A stretch of DNA of 64,000 nucleotides from Ramazzottius varieornatus (taxonomy: Eukaryota > Tardigrada > Eutardigrada > Parachela > Ramazzottiidae). A model generated the notes under the pieces. That model was not told where the DNA came from. It saw only the letters and a list, made by a program, of their open reading frames with translations, and did no database searches. The stretch is from NCBI GenBank assembly GCA_001949185.1, contig BDGG01000003.1, positions 859,502-923,501 on the forward strand. The letters are read 5' to 3'. The position numbers were made by a program, and so were the translations under genes. This document shows, in pieces, positions 34,575-46,400 of this stretch (the stretch's first letter is position 1; each line of letters opens with the position of its first letter).

Positions 34575-35039
34575 CTGTTCCACAAAAACAGGCGGGATCT
34601 CCACACGGTTTTCGGCGGTATAATAATCATTTGCTTGTAAACGAGATCTCCCACAAAGCGGGGATGTCTCCCGGGACTCCACCCTAGTCGTTCATTCAAC
34701 CAGTAGATTTGCATCAGGTAGTTGACTCGAACGACCTGAATGTACTGGTCTGTGGTCTATAGGGAGAAAACCCAAACAGGCACCAGGACCTTCTCAGCCA
34801 CTACTACATCATCCAAGACACTAAGTCTTACGAACTTTCCCAATGAGCTCAGCTGAATCTCCAGACCTACGGGTGGTCCGCTGCCATTTGCATTTGGGAT
34901 GATTTTAATGTCTTCGGGATTAAGACCGAACGCAGGATACCGCTTGTAATCCAAGACCTTCCGTTAGTCATCGGACCTGGATCTGACAAAACTGCTCGAA
35001 AGCAGTAGCAACAACCACAAAGACCATTTTTAGAGTCAT
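34575..35039 (-). CDS. Cys-loop ligand-gated channel-like protein, 5' exons
   Basis: Exons 35039-34977 (hydrophobic leader MTLKMVFVVVATAFEQFCQI), 34957-34832 and 34756-34575 join in phases 0, 0, leaving phase 2. The third exon reads ...YLMQIYWLNERLGWSPGRHP and VWRSRLFLWNR. This matches the W-x-D-E-R-L ... V-W-x-P-D-x-x-x-x-N pattern of the extracellular domain of nicotinic/GABA-type receptors. Expected next parts (Cys-loop, four membrane helices) were not found convincingly. A frame near 34020-33950 minus (GISMFNVEADYRKLCEYALQ) resembles a Cys-loop lacking its first Cys, but its phase does not fit. Either later exons are very divergent or the gene is broken. Confidence 0.5.
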
Positions 35040-35099
35040 GTCCAGTAAGCTTCTGCGGCACAAACAGCCCCCACAGGCAATCTCGATTTTCGAACAGGA

Positions 35100-37270
35100 A
35101 GCTGAGAAGTCGTCGAGCAACTGCTGCAAGGATAGGTGGCGCCAGCTGGATTTGCTGACGTCTTTTTTATTACAGTCTGTCTCAGCCAAGTTGGCGCTAA
35201 GGAAGTTTTCTTCCTTTCGAAAGTTGGGCGTTTTTAATTTTAGGTTCATTCTTTTTGTAGTCAAGACAGCTCACAATCTGAACTTCGTTTTCGCTTTTGA
35301 TGATAGAATTGGTCAGGAACGGAGTTCAAAAAGAAATTTCGCCGGAAACTCACGAGGGTGTCAAAAACGCTTGTATAAAATAAGCTCCAGAATATTCAAA
35401 AGTTGCTTCGGTTAATGTCAGTACAGAAATGTTCATTCCGTTTAGTGAGAGTAGGTTCATGGTACTCAAAATAATATTAACGAGAAGATATACGCAGAAC
35501 TGCCGGTTTTGTCGTTTTCCCTGTATATCTTCCCTTTCACAAGAAGTGTTGTCTTGAAGCCCACAGTGGCTAGAATATTCCAATATTTTCAGAACCAATC
35601 AACAATTGGTTGTGCTAAGTAATGTTTTCATGATTGGTGAGTGCCATATCCCGACGTTGCTGTGGAATCTTTTCCGTCAAAGTCCTGAAAGGGGCCAAAG
35701 CTGCTTTTATTGTGGCGTGGACACTTCAAGTTGCATGTGGCTCTATTTTATTGGTCACCTGTTTTCGGAAAGCTTCCGCAAATACTCCATACTGCAGCTT
35801 TCGGGCTAATTTTTAGTACCAACACAGTAGGATAAGCTTCATTGTGCATCGAGCAAACGTCGTTCGGGTGATCTTGCAAAGCATATTTTAAGGGCTTCCT
35901 TGTTTTCAGTCGTTATGCCGAACTACGACGTCCGAGCGATTAAGGGTATAAGAGTTAAGCTCCACTATTCGGCAGGCCAATTTTTCCATCATAATTCGGG
36001 CGGCGCGAAAAATTGATACGTTATTTACTATGCTGTATTGATTGATCATCGTACATCGGTTGATAAAACTTTAGGCTTTTCAACATTAAGCAGACCCCTC
36101 TTCCTTTTACCGCTGACTCCTCAGTTCTGTGACATCTTCCTATCTCTATAACTATCACGAGAGATCAAGAGTGTCTGTTCTAGCCCGGTAAACAAAAACT
36201 AGGCGATTTGGAGCACAAAGAGCCGAGATACAGACCGCCCGAATTGTGATGAGAACATCGGTCCGACCGAATTGTGGAGTTTACCTCGTACTGTCTATCT
36301 CTTAAACTATGGTCATGGTGACGTTTTGGTACCAGGATCTACAGATTAAAAAAACACAGATAGTTTGCTATTAGTTTTTCAATGTATGCGATGAAGGTGC
36401 AGAGAACGGGTCAGGCCGGAGTTTTCGCCAAGCGCGACTTCTTCGCGCCGACCTGAAAAATCACTGCGCGAGAGTTTGACCCCGCCAACAGACCTTTCAG
36501 ATGTCAAACTGAATGCTCCATCGTTTAAACATAAGCAGAGAGTTGGATTGTACAGTAGTCCGAAAGAGTTAAAACTATTTTCAAAAACACTGCCAACTTG
36601 GCTGAGACAGACTGTATTTTGATTGAGGGTCATTTCGCGCTACTGTTGTACCCATTGCAATAGGTGAGCTTCAGCTCATATAACTCGATTTCATTTACAA
36701 GTAAAGCTAGAAATTTTTCAGAACTGACATAGCAAACCCTAAAGGACGCTATGTACCGATACAGCACAGGGAAAAACTAAAATACATTCAAAACATGTCT
36801 CGATGAGCGAGGAGAAAAGAATGATCACACAAGAGGTTAAGTTCGTGCTTCGCTGTGAATGAGAAGGGTGGCTAATTTCCCCCGAGACACCAAGGCCATC
36901 GTCTCGCGTCAAGCCTCCAGCGGGCAAAAAGCTGCAAATTGAATGAAAGTACCAAAAGACAAAACTGTAAAACTGCCACCCAACTTTTGTGACAGAGAAA
37001 TTCCCAATGCGCTCCTAATATTGACTCTTTTGCTGATCGAAGGATGGGCGACGTTCGTTGATAGCTGCAACCAGACGAAATAGCATCCATCAAACTTGCT
37101 GAGGATCGGTAAACAGATTTCCAACTTTACAACAATCTGCATACGCATACACTACAATTACGTGCACAACTCATGCATGCAGTTGAGTGAAGCAAAAGCT
37201 CCCCGAATTCATACACCTGCATGCTCAGCCAAGCACTACCGTGGAAAGACTGCAAGCGCAGACGCGCAGG
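35100..37270. other. Interval without a recognisable gene
   Basis: AT-rich flank between the start of the channel-like gene and the end of NDRG. Frames up to 125 codons (35038-35415 plus) overlap the channel leader exon and look like shadows. No repeat or RNA gene seen. Confidence 0.35.
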
Positions 37271-37274
37271 AACA

Positions 37275-40216
37275 TCAAACGAAAGTTCTATGTGACCCAC
37301 CGTAGCCGATGCCTTGCAGCTGCAGAAGGATAGCTTGAGCGACTCTGCCAGGTTCCTCATCCAATACGAACCCATCCGCGTCTTGGATCTATTCAAGTGA
37401 AAGAACCTTTGAGCAAAGTAATAATTCATGAGACGTGTGTGACTGACCTTCAGCCACTCGGAGAGCTCTGGATAAAGCCGGGAGTTGAGCTGGATCGTCT
37501 CTTCATAATAGGGGCTTTCGCTAGCAGCGATCTGCAGCACGCGACATCTGAAAGGCAGGAGAGCATTAGATGGCTCATACTGTCAGGAAACATCAAAGAA
37601 CCATTATCGATCGAGGGGAGCAGCTGATCAGTCACAGCGTGACAGCCGATCTTCAAGGCCATCTTTTGGTTACTTCCCGGTTCCACAGTCGTCAACAAAC
37701 CGACGGCAGTCAGAGCAACCAGAAAGCGCCCCATCACATACCTGCATACAGTCAGTAGCACAAACACCGTGATGCCCATGTATGCTGGTACATGAAAGCT
37801 AGAGTTTCATGCACCTACATACATAAGACTAGACACTTAGCGTACAGCACATGTATACATGTACATGAAACTCGGCGAACTGCATTCGAGGACTTCTCGT
37901 TACACGGGAAAAGGAGTACTTACGTGATGCTGGGCACAGCTAGTCTCCGAGAAGGGTCGCCTTCGCGGTGAATGTTCAAATCTGTGCGACTGTAAAGGAA
38001 AAGAAGAAGAGATTCAATTAAGGGGGCAACAGCTTGCGGAGACCCTTCTAGCAAATCACTTTCCGGAGGAGAGCCACCGATGGCGTCCGCCACTCATTTA
38101 CATGAATAATGCCCGGCTGGCACTCTTACTAACTTGATGAAAGAATCAATAAACAGCGCCAGATTGACGGGGTTGACATTGTTGGCAAAGTGATGGCGAT
38201 AGAAACTCGCCAAGTCCGGCCTGTATTCCTGATACTGCAACCAAAAAAAAATAATCAGAAAAAAAATCAAATTACTTTCATTGGAAAATTCGAAACTTCC
38301 GGATAGAAATCTCTTATTGCAGGTGAGGAGCAAGAAAAAATTTCTGATTTTTAAAACCAAAATTAATTATACAGGAAATCTTGCGAATCAGACCGGAGTA
38401 CCTTGTTGAAGTAGTTCCACATGAGGTAGTCCAAAGAGGCATTTGTCATTCCACGCCAACGTAGCTGAAGGTTGTTCCACTTCTGCGACGTCCATTCTCC
38501 CCAGCCAGCCACACGTGAAGTGCAGTTGACAAGAACCAGCGCGTCCACATGGCTGGGATGCTTAATCTACAACCGAGCAGAATAACCATCACGTCAGTTT
38601 CGAGCTAGTTTCCTCGATTTATTTCTATCATAGGAAGTTTTTCCAGTCATCCCCCCAGCCTTCCTTCTACACAACACTAAATCATCTAAGAACGTCTCGC
38701 TGAACCCCGGGAACCGATCCGGAAGTCAGAATATTCAACCTGAAGTTAGACCGATACTCGGGAATTTAAGCGATTTCCCGAATTTTCAAATACTCAATTT
38801 CCTCATGAAATTCATCAATTCTCATCGATTTCCAAATACACGTTCCAAAGCCGAAACAGTTTTCGACCTTCTCTAGAGGATCCTGAAAGTCTGGAAAAAT
38901 TACTTGTCATTTCGAAGGTGAAAGAAAAACAGCATCAAGATGTTCACTAATTTCTTTACATTCCAATGAGGAATAAATTTTGAATATTTCTAACAACTAT
39001 TCAAAAAATTCGAACGCCATTAGAAACTTCACAAACTGTGTGAATGTTCTCACACACTCTAAAGAAGAGTTTCATGAGCCATAAAGCAGAAGGTGCGAGT
39101 GTGACTAGCGCTTTTGCAATGCCCAAATGATACCGTCAACAACACGCGTGCTTACGATCACCGCGCATTAAACTATGGCTTCTGTTGGGCTGCTTTTATG
39201 CTTATGATCTTCGGCGTTCAAAATCGGAAGACAGCAATCGGAAGACAGCAAGTGGGAATGTGTTACAAGTGTGCGGCAGAAAAAAATAATCACGTACGGC
39301 ATATCGTGCGAGAATGTTGGCGCCAGCGCCCAAACCGAGTCCCACAAAATGAACGATCCTACAACACACAGACAGACAAAGTCAACATCGTCGCGTGATC
39401 CTTTTCACATAAAAAGCTCGAAAGACCTTCTCACTCCCTACATACCCATTGGCGACGCGGAACGTCTCAATCATATCGGCCATATCGTCCATCGTCGGGT
39501 AAGCGGTTCTACAGCAGAAAAACGCTTATTACGGAGGGTCCGCAACACAGTCCGCAAGTCCACTTCGTGTCACGAGCCCCTGATACAACCATATCTGTGA
39601 CACGACCCCCACAAGTAAACCGACCGGACCCCCCACTTCAAGAATTTCCTCCTTACCCTTCTTTCCAGTTGGGAGCGTTCTCTTCCTGTCCAGGTGCCGT
39701 CAAATGGTAAACACTGAAATACTTGGAAAGCACATGCATGTCGGGGTAGTTGAAGAAGGTCCGAAAGCAGGTATGGCCTGTAAAGAAGGAAATACTTCAA
39801 CTCTTTGAAAGGCTAACCAATTCTAGGATGATATTTCGATGTTCCTTCCGAACAGAATTTCTCGCTCCCAGGCTCCTACCGCTTAATCCCAGATCGTGGA
39901 AGGTGATGATGGGAACTTTTCGAGTGTCTCCATGTTTCGATACCGTGAAATACCAGCCTTTGCCTTCGTCCGCGACGAATTTTTCTTCCTGACAGAAAAG
40001 AAAGAAAAATAAGGATATCAGATAAACGAATCAACAAATCAAACCCCACATTACCTTAAAGTCTTCCCCGAAAGCATTGTGATTTCCCAGTGGGACGCGC
40101 ATGTCCCCCATTTCCATGCCGTCGTTGTTGGTATCCCTGACGATGGTCTTGGTTTCCGTGACCGTAGTGTGAACCAGCGTTACGCGATCCGTTCCATTGT
40201 CCATGTAATCGGCCAT
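37275..40216 (-). CDS. NDRG-family alpha/beta-hydrolase-fold protein
   Basis: Ten exons in phase, 353 aa: 40216-40055, 39988-39880, 39777-39657, 39508-39446, 39358-39298, 38566-38402, 38234-38134, 37989-37924, 37547-37448, 37388-37275. Family landmarks run in order: VPIITFHDLGLSG, CFRTFFNYPDM, YHLTAPGQEENAP, YPTMDDMADMIE, GIVHFVGLGLGAGANILARY, DALVLVNCT, FINRTDLNI, VLQIAASESPYYEE and a final VAQAILLQLQGIGYG. The nucleophile elbow reads G-L-G-A-G-A, lacking the catalytic Ser as in all NDRG proteins, so it is expected to be non-enzymatic. NDRG proteins act in stress response, differentiation and vesicle traffic. The C-terminal phospho-repeat tail of NDRG1 is absent. A long frame at 37450-37779 lies in an intron and is not coding. 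Confidence 0.9.
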
Positions 40217-40249
40217 GCTTAAAATGGGCCTGCAGGCGCTAAAAATTAT

Positions 40250-41070
40250 TCGGAAGATCCACAGCCTTTTTTGTCGGGGATAAAACGATGAGACTCAATG
40301 CAAGAAATTACACCAGAAAATGAAGAGAAGCGCTCTTCCCTTTGAAGCAACTTCTCCCACTGACAAGGATGATCCAGGGAATTTATCGACTGACAAGGAA
40401 CTCTGCATTTACATTCAACTCTCCCATAAAGAAGCACAACAAAGACTGATGCAAGTGTATCGTTTCCATCAATCATCAGCACGTGATGCTTCCAGTGTGG
40501 ATTCCGTCTCAGATCCACTGGTTTGCTCAGTGGCCTAGCTAAGCGGTATATCTCCTACTCCAAGCCACTCCAAGGTCTGAGAGTGTCTACTGCCTACTTC
40601 CTCGTCTGAGCTAACCAGTCATCCCTGTTCCACAACTGGTTCAGCCAGTGGAACTGGAACGTCCTAGTATGCTCTTGCCGGGCTTTGCTGACAATGCAAA
40701 TCAACGCAACCATTCCATCATTTCCGTTTGGGACATTTTGCGCAGCAGCCTGGAGAACAGACTTTTTTTCTAAGTTTACGAACAGACAGAGAAGGCACCG
40801 GAGACCCATGCCACAGAGCGCCTGGCTCGGTATTGCAGAGAGAAACCGAAGTTCGATGGACCATGGTGTCGGAAGAACCAAGTTCGAGCTTGTAGAAATC
40901 TGTTCCGTCGCGCTTACATCTAAACGAAATTCTTGTGGAACAATGGTATCTATAAATCAGAGCTGACAGATGGATAAATCAAGATACAGCGTGCAAAATC
41001 ATTCAGTCCGCTCATGACAGTGAATATTGAAAGATCAATCTACCTATCCGTTTCTCACACCTACAGTACT
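40250..41070. other. Interval without a recognisable gene
   Basis: Upstream of NDRG. Overlapping frames of 70-95 codons on both strands at 40320-40966 have no splice or family support. Confidence 0.4.
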
Positions 41071-41076
41071 CTAAAC

Positions 41077-41631
41077 TACCGATCTAGTGGAACGGTTTTG
41101 AGTCCAGGTCCGTGTAAAAAGACTGGTCGGAACTCGCAATTTTGGCCTATGATGGCATATAGATCAGCTGATCGGTACGAGGTAAACGACATAATTCGGG
41201 CATATTTTTTCTCAGCTTCTGCTGCGCGTTATGGACTGCTTGTTGTTTCCTGAGGTAGACTGATCCCTCTTCTCGAGTTTTAAATAGGTTCGAGAACGAC
41301 AAAGTGTTGTGGATGACGGAAATTTGGCCTGGGAGGGAGGTGGGTCTGTCCAATGTTAAAAAGCCTAATGTTGTATCAACATGCGTACGATGAGAGATAA
41401 ATCAAGCATTAACGATAATGTTCAAACGTTTTGCGTTGCCCGAATTATGGTGCGAAAATCGATATGCCCGAATTATGATGCGAAAATCGATATGCCCGAA
41501 TTATGATGCGAAAATCGATATGCCCGAATTATGTCGTTTATCTCGTACACACACTGACAAAATATTTCACCTACTATCCGGAAAGTCTTTTTACACGCAC
41601 CCGGACCCGAAACTGTCGCATTAGATCGGTA
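41077..41631. mobile_element. 555-bp TA-flanked inverted-repeat element
   Basis: The ends TACCGATCTAGTGGAACGGT and the reverse complement of ...TGTCGCATTAGATCGGTA are related over about 110-130 bp, including GTGTAAAAAGACT and a nearly perfect block GTACGAGGTAAACGACATAA. TA lies at both ends. No transposase. The right arm contains a 28-nt tandem repeat. Confidence 0.75.
41438..41533 (+). repeat. 28-nt tandem repeat, about 3.4 copies
   Basis: The unit GCCCGAATTATGATGCGAAA plus ATCGATAT is repeated, the first copy differing by one base (GGTG for GATG). The unit begins with the inner end of the surrounding element's terminal repeat, suggesting growth by slippage within the arm. Confidence 0.9.
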
Positions 41632-41755
41632 CTTTCAAAGCAACTCCTGGTTGAACGCTGCTCTTAGATAACAAGAGAATAATTTTCACGCACGATGGCC
41701 CAGAAACAAAGTAACGTAGGTTGTCAGCGGACGTCTCTCTGCGCCAAGAATCCTG

Positions 41756-41765
41756 GTATAAAATG
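41756..41765 (+). promoter_or_regulatory. TATA-box candidate for CBM14 gene
   Basis: GGTATAAAAT lies about 100 nt before the ATG of the peritrophin-type gene, in a position that fits a core promoter with a short 5' leader. It lies 3' of the inverted-repeat element at 41077-41631. Confidence 0.4.
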
Positions 41766-41862
41766 ACTTGACGACAGCAGAAAAAATCATCGGTTTCTTC
41801 TCACGGTTTCCTTCTCCATCTTCCAACTTTCGACAAGTCACTGATCCACTTCCTTCTCCGCC

Positions 41863-42668
41863 ATGAAGTGCCTCATTGTCCTCTCTGCCCTGGTGGCTGT
41901 AGCTTGCGCCGCCAACGGAGACCAGAATCCTAAGGTCTGGGATGCTCTGGACAAGCTCCGTGGAAAGTCTCCCCTGCAGACTGACGAGATTCAACAGATT
42001 TACGCCAACGCTCAACCTGGCCAAGACTTTCCCGTCCTCTCCGAAATTCCTCAATCCAACATTGACTGCGCCCAGTTCAAGCAGCCTGGTTTCTACGCTG
42101 ACGACAGCAGCCAATGCCAAGTCTTCCATCGCTGTGACGTCAACGGCAACTTGACCAGCTACTTATGCCCCAACATGACCGTAAGCAGACTCGTGCCAAA
42201 CCGCATATTATTATGCAATTGCTGATCGAAGCTGGCAAGGGTGTTACCGTCTCCCGTTTCTGAATTCGTATTCTACCAATGTGTCTTTTTGCGAACGCGC
42301 GACAGGATGCCAGAGGCAGCTAGGTTCAAGGGACTACTATTTGGGCATCTGATTTCTTCAGTCTTTTTTTGTTGCAGGTGTTCAACCAAATCACCTTGAT
42401 TTGCGACTGGTTCTGGAACGTTGACTGCAGCCAGTCCAAGCAGTTCCAGGATTACGCCAACAGCCGTCTGTACACCGAAGGAAAGGTCCTGTTGGACAAT
42501 CAGGACGACTACGAGCTCAAGGCCGCCACTGGTGCCGTCCAGTCCTCCGCATCCAAGTCCCAGCGATCCAAGACAAAGACCAAGGCGTCCGGCAGTGCCA
42601 GTAGCTCCAGCAGGTTCTCCAGCCGGAGCAGCGAACAATCAGTTGAGGAATCTTCCGAACAACAGTAA
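41863..42668 (+). CDS. Secreted chitin-binding (peritrophin-A/CBM14) protein
   Basis: Exons 41863-42180 and 42378-42668, phase 0, 202 aa. A signal peptide (MKCLIVLSALVAVACAANGD) is followed by one CBM14 domain. Its six cysteines are spread over both exons: IDCAQFKQPGFYADDSSQCQ, VFHRCDVNGNLTSYLCPN, then ITLICDWFWNVDC, with the usual aromatic residues. An N-glycosylation site (NMT) ends exon 1. The C-terminal third is Ser/Lys/Glu-rich and disordered (SSRFSSRSSEQSVEESSEQQ). Such proteins bind chitin in cuticle or gut lining. A TATA-like GGTATAAAAT stands about 105 nt upstream of the ATG. Confidence 0.9.
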
Positions 42669-42679
42669 ATTCTGAGCCA

Positions 42680-43435
42680 GTCGTGGACTCTGGATAGGTT
42701 TACATTGAAGGAATAATTTATTACCTGTTTTGCCCTTCTACTCAACATTCCAATCTCGTCCTTCCTCTATGTCCTCCGCTTGCTTTCTCTGCATTCGTAC
42801 ACCTCTTAAATTTCTGCCTCTGTGTTCTTTGTGCTTGTCAAACTACACTGTGATTCCTATCAGCTACTTGAAAATGTCCCGTCGCTCCTTAAAGCGTTTT
42901 TTGTGCAGTAAATATCTCCCTCTTGTCCGAATTCGAAGCGGTTCCTAAATATCGAACTCTGGTTCGCTGATTACGTATACACGCAAGAAGGGAAAGCTCG
43001 GACCAGTAAAAAGTCTGGACAAGCGAAGACGACGCTAGCCTAAAATTCAGCCGCAGAAAATTGTCGAGAATTGCATGAAACTGAATGGGCATGCGAAGCG
43101 TACGAAGTAAGAAAAAGTCCTAAGGGCACTGTACTAGTGTCTGTTCGACTCAAAATGGTTCGCCCTTTGCCCAGACATTCCCTTGGGAATTTGCTTCGAG
43201 AGACGAAGAAATCTTTCATATGGGATCAGAATCCATTAATGCGAGATCGTTTTCGGGAATATAGGGTTAGAGTCTTCGCTCCACGTGAATGCCTCGTTCG
43301 TTTACTGTACACTGTATACGGGGTTGGTAGGGCAAAATTTTCGGACCGGAGCTCAACTGCACGCGTATGAGGACGTGCGTCGCGATTTTCACGAAGCCTT
43401 ACAGTACTGTAAATGGAGAACTAAAACTGCGCACA
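42680..43435. other. Intergenic gap, convergent 3' ends
   Basis: Between the stops of the CBM14 gene (plus) and the SLC12 gene (minus). A 99-codon frame at 43071 lacks an ATG start and resembles no family. Nothing else seen. Confidence 0.4.
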
Positions 43436-43440
43436 AAAGT

Positions 43441-46400
43441 TTAGCAATAATAAGTAAGAACATTCTCTTGAGCACCACGAATTAACAGCGTGGGTGGAAG
43501 ATCGGAAGTTAGACTATGCAGGACAGCCATGTAAAACGTGGAGCTTTGTCCGGCTTTCGGTAAAGGCATCGTCACCACGTTGAGGGTGGAAGATAGCGAG
43601 TGTTCAAGCAAGAGCTCCCGTAATCTACAAGACAGACTTACAGCAACAGCAAGTTCGCTTTTGCCACGTTACTGTTGACCAAAAAAAATAATGTTTTTAC
43701 CGAATCTGCTTCATGGTTCGATTTCCAAACGTCTGAATGTCCTTCTCCGTGATTACGCCCATTCCACTGGTCTTCCGCTGTTTTACAGTGCTCTTAACAT
43801 GGCTGACATCTCGCAGATCGTCCATCAGATCCTCGAACCAGCGAGTCTGTTCCCTTGAAGGAGGAATCTCCAAATCCACTGGGATAACTTCGGTGTATTT
43901 GATGCGAAACTTATCCAGCAAACCTCCCATTTCTGTTTTGGCCGCTTCTTTGTCTTGCCCAGCCAGGCAAAACACCTTTAGCTTACTGTGGTGCCAGGGG
44001 TTGTGCAGTGTCAGCAAGTGAGGTATCAACAGAGTCAAACCTACAAGGGAAAAGCCGAAGGTCTATGATACGAGGAACACAAGGCTGGGATGGATATATG
44101 ATTACATATTTGCCCAACCAACCTCCATCGTCGTACAGCCACCAAATATGAATTTCTCCATCTAAGCCTCGCTCCTTTTTTGCGGGCTGGAAACGTTCTG
44201 CCAGCAAGATTCGGGCTTCCATCTCTGGAGTGTTGCCTTCCCGCCGTACTTCAAGCGGGATGGCGTTGACCATGACGTCATGTAGCTTGGTTTCGGAACC
44301 TATGAAGGTAGCTCAGAAAACAAAGCTTTCGCTATACCATGTGGTATTCAAACCTACGCAATTTCTTCGCTTCTTTCTTCAAATCTTTGGCATTTTCGGC
44401 AACCAGCTGTTCGAAGTTGACCGCTTCCGTGATATTGAACCCTTCCTTGGCATACGCGATGATCACCCCGAGGTTTGCGTCGAATGCTTCGTTGATGGCG
44501 CCGACGTACTCATCTAGCGCTGTCTCGTTGCTACTGCGCCATCCATTTGGGAAGCCCATCATCAGAATGTTAGGTTTCAGCTTACCCAGCCCGGAAGTCT
44601 GAATTAAGGCCCGAATACCCTCGGAGGTGTTCTTTGCCGCGACGTAGTCATAAAACGCGTGGATCTTCCGGCGGCGGAGCCACTTGTAGGCCTCTTGTCC
44701 CATCGTCCGTCTTTCCTTCACTGATTTACCCTGCGAGAAATCAAGCAAGCGTTTCTGCTGAATGTAAAAAGCGGCTGGCAGTTTCGCGTACCACGAGAAC
44801 GTGTCCGCAGATAAGTAAGCCAGTTCCTCGAGTAATCCCATTGGCTAGGTAGGTTAATGCTGGGCGAGCGTACGGCATTCCCGTCAAAGCTAAAATTTGC
44901 GGTCGCCAATTTTTCACATGGTCCTCCACTTTGATGAGCGCGTGCATGTCGGACAGAGCTTTCTTGTAAGCGTTAGCTTGCACCGAGGTGCCCCAGTTGA
45001 CATGTGGATTTTTGTAGTACACGTAAAGCCATAGCAAAACTGCAGAGGAAAACCTCATGTGTCACTTTGATCTAGGATGTCGTGAAGGTATCGGAATTAT
45101 TGTTGCGAACGTAATAGAAGAACACAGAAACAACCTTCTGTAATTGATCACACCAAAATGGGTGGACCTTTTCCTTCTGTGTAACACGCGAAACTTACAG
45201 ATAATGCCGACGGCAATTACCGCTGATTTCCAGTCCAAAAAGAACATGATGATGAAACAGGCAATGGCCGTGGCTAGGCTCAGCCATTTGTTGTAGTACC
45301 GGAACGTGGGCCTCCAGCCTGTAAAAGTTGTGTGCTAGCTCGAGTACGTCTCCCGGTTTAGGGATGTAGTTGGGCTTACCAGGGGAGTTGGAGAAGGAAG
45401 CGTCGAAGACGGCGTAGTTTACCAACGTATAAGTTAGCAGGAAGCAGTTGGATACGATATTCGAAATGAAATTCAAGTCCGCTACAGATATGAACATTCT
45501 CCGTAACAAGGAAAAAGACAAACTGGAAACTCAGTCAGGTTTTTACCCGGCATAATGAATATGACGGCGACAATGAGAACAAGGATATACGCTCTGTATG
45601 GCTCATCGGCTTTGGTGTATCCCTTGCCGAAGACGTGGATACCCGGAAAGATGTTGTCTCGACACAAAGCCTGTAAAAAGTCGACATAACGCAACAGCAA
45701 TCCACCCAGTTTCCAAAAGGGCCGACACTTTACCTGAAAGATTTTGGGCGAGAAGTTGATACATCCCAGAGCGGTACTCAGCGTGGCGGAAAAGATCCCG
45801 GCTAGAATAATGGGTCGGAAATGCCCGACAACTTCCATAATTTCCATGTTGTTAATCATCCCTTCCTTGCAGGCAGTGGCAGCATTGTACTGATCGTGGT
45901 GGCAGGAAGTTAGATTTCCCGCAAAGATATCAGCCACATTTCCACTGGCGTGACGCAGTGTGACTGACGCAGTGCACCATCCGACCAGGATGTAGGTGAA
46001 CGAGGTGAACAAAATGGCACAAATGGTACCTGTAGACAAGAGGCACAGCTAACGACAGTGTGCAGTGCACCGATCTGCCGACTTTTACTACCTTTTGGAA
46101 TGGCGCCTGAAGGATCTTTCAGGTCTCCCGTGATGGACGACCCGGCCAAGATACCGGTAACGGACGGGAAGAAGACGCCAAACACCGACATGAAGTCGTT
46201 CGCGCCAAACTGGTCATCTTGATACGCTGGATAAAAGTTCTCCCGGAAGAGGGCATTGGAGTACCCGACGAAACCCTTGGCTTGCATTTCCAGTGTAGGT
46301 GGAATGATGGAGCCTATCACACTATAGCGGACACAAGTCAAAATACTAATGCATTGTACTGCGTCCTTTGTGCTTCAGATTGTGGATACGCTTGGGGTAT

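Noticed and set aside
37450-37779. 109-codon minus frame within the NDRG gene
   Set aside because: It covers an intron; the conserved NDRG exons on either side (37989-37924 and 37547-37448) join directly in phase.
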